From positions 16,895,395 through 16,959,394 of the forward strand of contig OX336345.1 in NCBI GenBank assembly GCA_946902875.1: DNA of 64,000 nucleotides, written 5' to 3'. This DNA is from Nematopogon swammerdamellus. Its lineage: Eukaryota; Arthropoda; Insecta; Lepidoptera; Adelidae. The notes under the pieces were generated by a model, which was not told the DNA's origin, ran no database searches, and saw nothing but the letters and a program-made list of their open reading frames with translations. Positions 12,101 through 24,100 of this stretch are shown here, in pieces; the stretch's first letter is position 1; each line of letters opens with the position of its first letter. The position numbers were made by a program, and so were the translations under genes.

Positions 12101-15100
12101 GTAAATAAAAGGAACAATACCACTTATATTTAATTTATTTTCAAATTTTAGTTTGAAAACATTTTTACAGTAATTTATAATAACTAAAATCAGATTTACC
12201 TTCAAGTTAGAAAACGTTAAGATAATTATGTAATGATTTACCAAAGGTTTAATTCAATATTCTATGTTTGTACATGACGACGTGGTAGTGCAATACATCC
12301 CAAAGTGTTAAATTCGGCGTACATTGTTGCATTACCACAACACAAGAACTATTGCCGACTATCAATTTGTAACATTTAGCACAGAGCTATTAACGGTTAG
12401 ATTCAGTTGTCTAGTGACTGGACAGTCATTACTTAAATTTATCACACACCAAGTCCAGGTATTCCTTCTTAGTACAAACTTAAGACAAATACACGACTGC
12501 TTCCTCATTCGCATCTATCCGGGGAAGTATTCTGCCGCAAGTCGACTCATGGAATACAAGGTGTGAGTGGAGTTATGACAGAATGCTCCGCCGGTCCCTA
12601 AATACATAGTTAAGATGGTGTTAATTTTGAAATTCGTTCCGTACAAGTGTCTCCATAAAGACGTTTCCATCTCAATACTATGCGGTTTGAAAAGAAGGTT
12701 TAACTTAAAAGTAGATGTTTTGGGTAAACAGAAAAGTTCTCGGAGGACGTCACGTTACACTAGGGGATTGCCGCCCGTCTGCTGCTGGTACACCTCTATA
12801 GTGTCTCCCTCCTCCATCTCGAGGGAGGTGGGCGTGTCGTTTTCGTTGATGGGCTGCCCGTCGAATCTGAATCGTACCACTTGCATGGACAGACCCTGCA
12901 ATCCAAGGAGAACAACAATGAATGTGCGTTCAATTACAATATATTAATAATACAAATGTGATGGGATGTTTCAAGTATATGTTTAGACTTAAATTTAGAA
13001 CCGGTTGTGTTTGACAGGTCTGTGTAGTTTAGTTTTATTAAAGCGAAAATATAATTATTAATTATTCTTCCTATTAGTAGTATTACCTATGTAACTCAAT
13101 AAATAAGAGAAATGATCATTTTTTATTTGACATCTAGATACATAAATGGAGCTCCAGACAAGACCACTAAGCAATATGGCGGAAGAGTGTTAGCTTACTG
13201 AGTCAACAATCAAACTGAATTGAGTTCCATAGTCGAACCTCATGGGGCGTTTAAACATTTTGCATATTTCATATCAATTTATATACCTATGAATAGAGAT
13301 TGCCAAAAAACACAACCCTTCCTTTTGGCTTCCCCGATCTGATGGTAACGAGAGAAAAGGAGGATCGCTGTATACTGCACTAGCTCTTCCTGCAGCTTTA
13401 CTTCATCCTACAACGTAAGATGTGCCCGAAAATGTCAGCGAAACCCCATGTAAATTGATTGAGTAGTTCTCGACTTCAAAGCGAACATAGAATGATGGAT
13501 GACGACTGGCACCTTCGTTATAGATTTTTGCGCTATTGTTTATTGGGATTATATTATAAAAGCTATGCGCAAGCTTGAGACCATAATGTGAGAGGTCAAA
13601 TAATATAATCATACTAGCTGTTGCCCGCGGCTTCGCTCGCGTGAAATTCGTATTTCAAAGAAAAATCTAAGTAACTAAGGGCGAGGCTGAAGGCCGAGCA
13701 GCGTTCAGGTAAACGATAAATCTTCTCAAATAAAGTAAGCAACTAACGGCGAGGCCGAAGGCCCAGCTGCATCCTGGAAGACAATAAACCTTCACGAAGA
13801 AAGTAAGTAACTAAGGGCGAGGCCGAAAGCCGAGCTGCGTTCAGGAAGACGATAAACCTTCTCGAAGAAAGTAAGTAAGTAAGGGCGAGGCCGAAGGCCG
13901 AGCTGCGTTCAGGTAAACCAAAAACCCTCTTCTGCCTTCGGACCTCGCCCTAAATGACTTCCTTTCTTCGATAGCATATAATATAGTTTACTTCATCTAT
14001 TTATTTAATAAAATATAAAAAAGTAATACTAATAACTAAATAATTAAAACCTACCTAACAAACATTAAAATAACTATCATAAAAGGGGCGTTTTAAAATG
14101 TTCCTAGAACACTTGCGGCATTACCCCGCTGGATGGCAAAGCTTGCCGTTTGAATGAAGTAGGCCCTTGATTGCGGGACACCAGTTGCGCCCACCAGCAG
14201 AGGCCCAAGAGAAGCTTTTGCCTTCAATGACTGCTCCACGGACCGAGGGTTTCAACCGCAAACGCAATAAATTCGAAATCTTGAATTATATCTCCATAAT
14301 ATTTATTGCGTTTGAGGCTGTCCGCCCAGGCCTCGGCCGCGCCAGCCGCCCTTGAAGATGCCCGAACGTGACTTGGAGCCAATGTGAGAACACAAATGGC
14401 GTCCCACATCAAAGACCTACCCTTAGCCCATGGAACTAAGGTGATACCATCGGGCCTCTTGCCATCCAGCCGGGAATAACCGCAAGGTTTTAGGATGCAC
14501 GGTATGTTTGCCGTCAGAAGCGTGGACTTTATAATAAAATTTAAATTAATTTAACTCAATCTTAATATCGCTTAGTTACCTACTTTATTCGAGATGGTTT
14601 AGCTTCATCCTGAACGCAGCTCGGCCTTCGGCCTCGCCCTTAGTTACTTGCTTTCTTCGAGATGGTTTATCATTTATCAGAACGTAGCTCGGCTTTCGGC
14701 CTCGCCTTAGTTACTTACTTTCTTGAAGAAGGTTTACCTTCTTCCTGAACGCAGCTCGGCCTTCGGCCTAGCCCTTAGTTACTTGCTTTCTTCGAGATGG
14801 TTTAGCTTCTTCCCGAACGCAGCTCGGCCTTCGGCCTCGCCCTTATTTACTTGCTTTCTTCGAGATGGTTTATTATTTATCAGAATGTAGCTCGGCCTTC
14901 GGCCTCGCCTTAGTTACTTTCTTTCTTCAAGATGCTTTAGCTTCTTCCTGAACGCAGCTCGGCCTTCGGCCTCGCCCTTAGTTACTTCCTTTCTTCAATA
15001 TGGTTTAGCTTCTTCCTGAACGCAGCTCGGCCTTCGGCCTCGCCCTTAGTTACTTGCTTTCTTTGATATGGTTTATTATTTATCAGAATGTAGCTCGGCC

Positions 15101-18100
15101 TTCGGCGTCGCCTTAGTTACTTACTTTCTTCAAGATGATTCAGCTTCTTCCTGAACGCAGCTCGGCCTTCGGCCTCGCCCTAGTTACTCGCTTTCTTCGA
15201 GATGGTTTATTATTTATCAGAACGTAGCTCGGCCTTCGGCCTCGCCTTAGTTACTTACTTTCTTCAAGATGGTTTAGCTTCTTCCTGAACGCAGCTCGGC
15301 CTGCGGCCTGCCCATAGTTACTTACTTCATTCAAGAAATAATGTTTTTCTTCTTCCTGAACTCAGCTCCGACTTCCGCCTCGCCTTTAGTTACTTTCATC
15401 GAGAAAGAATATCGTTTACGTGAGCGCAGATCCGCCTTTAGTTACTTACTTTCTTTTTTTTTAATACGAATTTCACGCGAGCGAAGCCGCGGGCAACAGA
15501 AATATAAATTGCACCAATGACAGCGACATAAGTTCGCCTTCAATTTTTTTTATTTTTTATTTATCAAACATTTTGTCACCGGCCAGCTCACATCAAGATG
15601 ACAGCTCTCCGTTATCAACTTGACATTTAAATTTTATAATAATTTTAAATTTTATTATATTTTTTTGTTTATTATGTTAATCCGGGATATACACTATCAC
15701 TATACAAAGTTTCGTCAAATTCCGTTCAGTGGTTTTTGCGTGATGCGCGTACAGACAAAGAGAGATTATTAATTTAACGATTTTATTATATGTAATAGAT
15801 TGACATGAAACATTCGATTCTATGTTATAATTAATGTTGTCAGATAATACATATTGTACAGCTAACACTGAAAGAATGACTCACTCACTGGTTCATGAAT
15901 AACCATGCAAACGAATACAAAAATGTATGAGATGCAGAGCAGAACTTACTAAGCATCGCATTAGTTACAACAATCTGTAGTGCGACATAGAGGTGGCGAC
16001 TGGCTTGAATATTTGCTTGATGTGAATATTCAATCGTATATTTGCTCGTTACCAGCAAGTGCTGGAATATTTGTCTCCAATATTCCGGTCGGCGGTGATC
16101 CACTTTTAAAAAAATGGAAAATACAACTAGTAGCGTGTTACACCTATGAGTAGGTGTCTTAACGATGCCCATGGACATCCTGTGGTGCACGGGGATTGCT
16201 AATCCCAGTCGGCCTGACAAAAGCCTTCAGTCAAAATGGCGAACGTAAAGGTTGTGTGTGCTGCGTTCTTTCTAATCCGATACCATTATTTATAGAAGAA
16301 AAGTGTTTGGGTGGACTACCTTGTGCAAAATTGGAAGCCTGCAGCCAAATGAGAACGGATTTGGTACCGTCTATAAACACAAGCCCGCCCGTGCGAGACG
16401 CTCTGACATGTGCTGAATATTACAAAGGTGTTCGTCAGAAAACCAATATCCGGCTGAAACACGCACACGCGTTCAGCTCGCTGTACTGTTATGGAAAATA
16501 TTCGTGTTGCAACATGCTCATGTCTAGCAAATATTCAAGTCAGTCTCCACCTAAAGCTATGTACAGTCAGTGCGTACGTTCGTGGCCTCCGGCAGGAAAG
16601 CGAGAATGGAATGTAGTGTTGTGAATCAATCAATCAATCAAGTTTGTACCGTGTGGGGCCGGTACTTTAAAAGAATAGCCCCACTGCATCTCTCCCCTCA
16701 TCTCTCTCTGTCGTAAAAGGCGACTAAGGGATATGACTCCCTTCTTATATTACTAGGTGGCAGGGTTTAACCCGTCCGGGTTGGTACCACCACACTGAAT
16801 GAAACGTCGGTCGAAACGGCTATGTAAATAGTTTGTGTTTTCCGACCAGTTCAGTGTAGCCGGCACGATCAAAGGGGGAAGCACTGACATGGCACCTAGT
16901 TCACCCGGTGTTATGGATTGACATCACGGACGTTGTAGGTGATGACCGTGTCAGTTTCCATAAAAAAAAAGGCTACGTAAATAGTTTGTGCTTTCCGTCC
17001 AGTTCAGTGTAGCCGGCACGACCGAAGGGAAGGCTAACGTGGCACCAAGTTCACCCGGTGTTGTGGGCTGACATGACGGATGTTGTCGGTGAGGTAGCCA
17101 ACCGTGTCAGTTTAAAAAAAAAACTCTGAAAGTAACGACATTTACGAACCCTCTTTTTTATTTATGACATTAAATTATTTATCTAATAAGGTTTTATTAC
17201 GCGGTGGAAGTACAATCACGTAGGCCACGAACGTGATTACGCTAACAGTACACACACGCAAGCATCCGGGTCTTGAGCCGCTCAGCTCGAGTGTCTGGAC
17301 CTGTCCGCAAGCAGCCGAGCGGCTCATCTCGTACTGCTGCAACTACTCCATGAGGGGATACGGCAGTTAGCGGCACTTTCGCATGTGTACATAGTTTAAA
17401 GGAATGCGCGTGGATCCGTCAATTCAAGGCGATACAATAACTTTATGGTTACTTTTATTTTTATTAAAATAATACATTTTGCCGTACGCTACCGATATGA
17501 TACAGTCGTCAAATATGTGTGCACACTGTGCCCGGCCTAAATTTTTGATTGACGGCCCATTTCTCCACTTCGGCTACAATGTCAGTTAACTCCTGTCTAT
17601 CACTGTAACAGAAGCACTAATATTTACAACAATAAAACTAACAGCATGGCTTACTACTAATAGACAATGAAAACAACAAAAACAAGGAAAACTTGTTGAC
17701 TAAGAATGCGTGTTGGATGCAATAGAAACAAAAGAACGGGAGTCCCTTATTGTGAAACTCGATCACCTACACTGGCATGCAACAATGCGTAAATCCAAAA
17801 TGCTCGGTCAGGTTAGGCGTCGCCATGAATACACTGGATTCAAGCGATCAACCTTGACATTTAGGTAATAAATAAATCGGGAAAAGCTTACCGCTCGGTC
17901 ACAGTACGCGTTCATCAGCTTTCTCAAGGGCGTGTGCTTCTTGATTTTGAATTGTACTATGGCGTTGTCCTGGCCCAGCACCTTGAGATTGATGTGCTCG
18001 CTCTCTCCCTGCGCCAAATAATATCACGGTTTTACTAACACAAAGCGGCTACTATATAAACAGCTTATATCCCGGTCTAATTCAATAATAAAGACAGAGC

Positions 18101-21100
18101 AACACCGAGATAAAAGAAACAAGCCCAACATAGGACGCCGAATACATGGACGCGGCGGCCGACTCGGTTTCACTCTGCAAGTAGGAAGCGAAACGTACCT
18201 TCTTCTCATCAGCCATTGTATCAGTAGTGTGGGCTCCCTACACGGGGCACTAGACACAGTTTGCGGTCGGCTCGAGGCAGACAATGAACGCGGCGTGACA
18301 GGTGACGCGACCGGCGGCGTGGTGAGATAATGGCGGGCGACGGAGAGCGCGATGCGGCGACGGAAGCAGGGCAGCCAACAGAACCACCGCGGCCTGCGCG
18401 CGCATCCCCTCCGCTGCCAAGCCGCGCCCATAGACAATGCGCGCGCATTTCATATTTCCATGTCGATTTCCTTTTTTCTCTGCGTCATACGCTCAGAATG
18501 ATTGTTTATTCTTATTTTTTATTAATGGGTCTTCTTATTTTACAAAATGCGACTCAACTTGTTGACTAAAAATACGCCAGAATGAGGATTGGCAAATCCA
18601 TAGACAATTTATTAAATTTTTCAGTGATCTGTTAGTAGTGAAAAATGTCGATAAATTTATCCATCGACCCTCGATATTTGTTATATAAAGTCTACAAAAA
18701 TTTTATTTTCACAGAAATTTGGTTGTAAAGAAATACAATAAAAAATTAAAGGTCATTCTCACTGTAACCAGGTATAAAATTAAAATATATAAATAAAAAT
18801 ACTTTTTACTTTTTTTAAGAGACACCTGAAGACGCGACACGAGTACCTCGCCGGCAGCAACGAAATTTAAAAAACCTCGTCCATCGCAGTCCCTGTCGGA
18901 AAGGTGCCTCTGACATTGGACGAATTCCCCCTTACAATGGCATGACCAATTTTTTGTGTGAATATGTAGGAACCGGCACGGCTTTCTCCGGGAATTTTCT
19001 GTAAAAGTTTTCCCAATTTTCTCACTAATAATTTTGCCTCGGCACACTTGGGTCCCATTGTTTCTACTACAAAAGCGTTAAATATACCGGTTGTTTGAAA
19101 AAAAAAAAGTTCACTGTAGAACAAAATGTCATCTAACTTCTTTGCTCCAAATAGGCTCAGGAGTACCTGGTTTGCTTTATGACCTATGGTCATCCATCAA
19201 ACACCCTGTATAAGTTATTAATAAATATATCATAATATACCAATCAAAATTTATATAGTATATACCTAAAATCAAATATAAATTTTGAATGGCCTGTTTG
19301 CCAATTTGATTGTATTTTAATTTGTTATTCAGAAACGGGAACTGGAATCAAAATTTAATTATTTTCAGCTTTTGATATTTATTGTGAATCATACATAACA
19401 TAACTATAAAACACTATAGGTATAATCAAACTTTATATACCACCACCACTATAGTTATATTCAAACTTGATATATTTTTATTTTAAACCTACTACCTTTT
19501 GTTTCAAATATACTGCAAAACTTAAAGAAAGCCGCGCCCTGAATAAAATTATCATTTTAAAACGATTTTGTGGAATTTTGAAAATATTATAGTACCTACA
19601 CATTGTAATAAAATAAAGTTAGAAATTATTTGTAATAAATTATTTTATATTATTGATTTATAATTTTGATTTTATAACTTTTGAAAATACAGGTACGAAT
19701 TTTGCATTTTTTTCCGAAGATTTCATCATTGAAATTTTATTTTCTAATTTGGAAAAATAAATTTTCAGAATCTACAGGCCGACAACTATGTGTCACTTGC
19801 CCTAAACAATTTTTATTTTTTCAATGTTACATATATATATTATATATAATTTTTATTTTATAACTTTTGGAAATACAGGTACGAATTTTGCATTTTTTCC
19901 AAAGATTTCATCATTGAAATTTAATTTTCTAATTTAGAAAAATACATTTTCAGAATCTATAGACCGTCAACTATGTGTCACTTGCCCTAAAAAAAATTAT
20001 TTTTTCAATGTTACTGATATATTTTATATACTACCACTACCACTACCTGTTACTTACGTATATAGTACCGCTATTTCTGTGAGAGAATTTTTTTCTCTAA
20101 TTTCATACTTTCAACTTGATGCGATCGACCATATTATAAATGTTATGATTCTGTGACAGACGGACTGACAGATGTACTTACGAGTCACACCAATAGGTTT
20201 CGTTTTCACCTTTGAGGTATGGTACAATATTTACAAACAATATTTTGTTTTTCTAACTGTACCTCTGTCATGGCGGCTAAGGAAAACGCGCTGTCATTCA
20301 TTGCAATAGGTGGTGCAATTTTTTTTACAAAGTGCGTATCACAGCGCAAGCCATCTGCTTATCACAACTACCAACATTAAAATAACACAGTTTCCGGTTG
20401 AAGTAGATAGTGGTCAAAAAGGTGAATCGCTTTTAAGCTGCGTTCACAAACTTAAATCCTGTCTATAAAACTGCGTTCAGTAAGAGATATCCAGAGAGCA
20501 CAGAACGCATCCGTAAAGCGGCTAATAGTAGCTTAGCTATATGTTTGAATAGTTTCATAAACGTAGAAAAAAATTGGTTGTCTGTAAAGTCGGTTTACGG
20601 ACGATAGTTTTACGTGATGACGTCATAAAGTATATAAGGTGCGAAGTCAGATACAAAATCAGTTCCGGCGGATATTTACCGTTTTTATTTAGATTTTTAT
20701 TAATTTTGTGTATTTAAGTTTTGTAGAATATAAAATATTTAAAATTAATTTAAGTACCGTATCGGCGGGTTACCTTGGCTTATTTTTTTAAACAATTTTA
20801 GAATTTGATGTGTAGTTTGTTTCGATATTGTCATTTTAGTATTCTTATATTTTATGTACAAGCTCAAAGATGTAACTAATGATATGCAAAGTGTATTTTA
20901 GAAATATGCTAAGCATAACTTGGTTTTTTTTTTGTACCAAAGTTGTTCTTAGGAAAGGGTTTACGGTGAGAAAAAAATTAATCACCGTAACATTGCTTAG
21001 AAAAAAAAAAAGCAAAAAAAAACAAAAAAAAATTTGTGGGGTTCGAACCCACGCACCCAAAATACAAAACCCTGCACGCTTACCACTGAGCTAACGAATT

Positions 21101-24100
21101 ACATAAACAGCCAAACGAATATCGCCTTCTGTTGGTTCCCGGAGTAGGTTTGCAGGATTGAAGGATTCGAGGGATAGTATCGGCCATCTATTGGTTAGCG
21201 AAGGAACTACAACGTTTGGTTGCGTGGTAGCGAGCGACATGGCGGGAAGTTCAAACAATTTCTCGATAGCGCTGAAGTATTTCATTTACTATTGACGCTT
21301 GATGTGGACTCTAGATGTCGCTCCATGAAAACTTCACATACTATTGAGAAAATTTGCAGCGATAGGTACACGATCGATTAGCCCGCGTAATTAAGACGTC
21401 TGGTCGGTGATGGTGGCAGGGACCGCGGGTTCGAGGCTCGCAAAAGACGGAGAAATATATTTTGTATTTCCTACTATTGTATATGCCTCTCTATCGCGCT
21501 CTCGCTTGTACACACAGGTCTCTATCGCGCTCTCGCTTGCACACACAGGTTTAGATGGAACGTGACACTTCTTCGTGCGTGCAGCCGGTGTTCATCAATT
21601 TATAAGACGTGACGTCATCACGTCAAAATGTAGAAACTAGAAACAAAATCTTGCTTACAGAGATAAAGAGTGTGCCATACAGAGGACAGCCATAGTGATG
21701 CGCGAAAAGAAAACTGTCATAGAATTTGAGGGCGCAGCAGCGCTTAAATTACAGTTTTTTGACATGGAATCCATTTATGTAATGTCTGATGCTGCACCAC
21801 ACTTGGCTGTATGCACACAAATATTTGGCAAACATTTCCATTTCGTCTCCCTTTAATAGCTTGTTTAGAGCGAGATAAAACTAAAATGTTTGCAACAATC
21901 ACGAATACTACGCTAAGCAGTGGCGGTTATCCAGGTGAAGCAAGTGAAGCACCGCCTCACTTAATTATCTTGAAGGTAAAGAAAAAAAAATTTAAAATAC
22001 CATGAAAGAAAATTTAAAAAAAGTCCATCCAAACTGATCAGAGAACATTATAGACCAAAAAAGCGAACGGCGCACGGCGCGGCGCCGCGGCGGCGCGGAG
22101 GCGAGCCGGCGGTGCGGCGCGGGGAGGTGGTGCGAGAGGGGTCCTTAGAGGCGACAAACGAAATACTTCAGCTCTGCGCCAAAGATGTGTTCGCGCGTGT
22201 GTTGGCGCAAATGCCGACAGCACCATACAGCACAGCGCATAATTTCAAAAAGTACCAGGGACACAGCCATGACAAGGAGCCGCACGCGCGGGAAAAAACA
22301 TTGCATGACATTGTGCACAGTTGGTGAGACGCCGGACACATCCGGCTCATATCGCTTCACCTCGTAGAGACCAAAGTTTGACCTTGAATTCGTTGCATTT
22401 ACCTAGCAATTGAGGCGCTGATAAATCCTGCTGCATGAACGATTTTACGTCGCGTCGTCGCTGCGCTCGCCTAGACGGGCGGCGAGCGCTCTGTGTTCCC
22501 TTGAAGTACCAGGGTATAATCGGTAGATAAGAGTCTCAGTAAATAACATAACATGTCATACAGCACAGCGCATAATTTGAAAAAGTACCAGGGACACAGC
22601 TATGACAAGGAGCCGCACGCGCGGGAAAAAACATTGCATGAAATTGTGCACAGTTGGTGAGACGCCGGACACATCCGGCTCATATCGCTTTGAATTCGTG
22701 GCATGTACCTAGCAATTGAGGCGCTAATAAATCCTGCTGCATAAGAACGATTACGTCGTCGCTGCGCTCGCCTAGACGAGCGGCGAGCGCTCATGAAGCT
22801 CATGAAGTACCAGGGTACAATCGGTAGATAAGAGTCTCAGTAAATAACATAACATGTCATACAATATTTTTTCCCGCGCACAGCTCCCCACCACGGCCAA
22901 CCCTACCAAAAAGGTAACGATTTTGTGGTCCGATTGATGTTGAAGTACCAGGGTAGAATCGGTAGATACGTAAGAGTCTCTGTAAATAAATAACATGTCA
23001 CATAATATTTCTTCCCGCGCACACAGCTCCCACGGCCTCTCTCGGCTGATCTCCTGGCACCTTTTCAAATTATGTGCAAAATTCTATCATAGGAATATCA
23101 AAGATACGCTGCGCTCTTTTATTATAATAACCCTATGGGCACACGAGTACGAGAACGAATGAAATCCGCTGCGGGGTGTAGTGCGGGCAGGGGAGCGCGC
23201 GCTCGGCGAAGTTCGGCTGCAACTGGGCGCGCGCGAACTGCGAACGTGTTGGTACTCAAACTTCAGGTCTCGGTGAGATCTATCCATCTGTCACGTGAAC
23301 TTTTGTTTTGGTCATAACTCGAGAACCACTGGTGTTAGACCCATCGTGTCGGTACTCAAACTTCAGGTCTCGGTGAGATCTATCTGTCACATGAACGTTT
23401 GTTTTGGTCATAACTCGAGAACCACTGGTGCTAGACCCATCGTGTTGGTACTCAAACTTCAGGTCTCGGTGAGATCTATCCATCTGTCACATGAACGTTT
23501 GTTTTGGTCATAACTCGAGAACCACTGGTGCTAAACCCATCGTGTTGGTACTCAAACTTCAGGTCTCGGTGAGATCTATCCATCTGTCACATGAACTTTT
23601 GTTTTGGTCATAACTCGAGAACCACTGGTGCTAGACCCATCGTGTTGGTACTCAAACTTCAGGTCTCGGTGAGATCTATCCATCTGTCACATGAACTTTT
23701 GTTTTGGTCATAACTCGAGAACCACTGGTGCTAGATCCATCGTGTTGGTACTCAAACTTCAGGTCTAAGCTATGTAGGTGGATTTTTAGTCGCCTCACTA
23801 AAATTTATTGGTCAAAGCCGCCACTGCCTACCTTCCGCGCTTTGGCCCCTCCGACACAGCCACCCATACAGGATTACATAAAAAAAAATCAGGAAACAAA
23901 TTTGATAATGACAGATTGCTGGGTTGGGTTCGAGGTTGGGTTGCAATGTAAGTTCCCTTGTACGCCAAGACGGTTGTCTTTCCGCACAAAGTCGTCGAGC
24001 TCCGCCCGCGGGTAGCGGAGGGGGCGGCGCGGCGCGCGCTCTGGCCTCTGCCTAACGGCTCACGCATTTCATTTTGTTTTATTTGGTTGGCAGAAGGTCC

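Larger units (their letters stand above)
13612..15502. mobile_element. Fold-back-like element with inverted 68-bp repeat arms
   Basis: The left end 'TGCCCGCGGCTTCGCTCGCG' (13621) is followed by 'TGAAATTCGTATTTCAAAGA' and about four + units of the 68-bp repeat (to about 13925). The right side has about 13 units in reverse orientation (about 14575-15465) and ends 'AATACGAATTTCACGCGAGC' plus 'GAAGCCGCGGGCAACAG'. The ends are thus near-perfect inverted copies, and the whole can fold into a hairpin with a loop of about 650 bases holding a protein-gene remnant. No clear target duplication was found. It sits in SUMO intron 2. Confidence 0.75.

Noticed and set aside
12615..12947. 110-codon + ORF
   Set aside because: Antisense shadow of SUMO exon 3.
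18330..18569. 79-codon + ORF divergent from SUMO
   Set aside because: Lies in the CpG-rich SUMO 5' region, low-complexity start, no recognisable domain.
21028..21103. Functional tRNA gene
   Set aside because: Box A, box B and T-arm are good, but the acceptor and D stems do not pair and the anticodon arm is too long; the flanks are repeated elsewhere.
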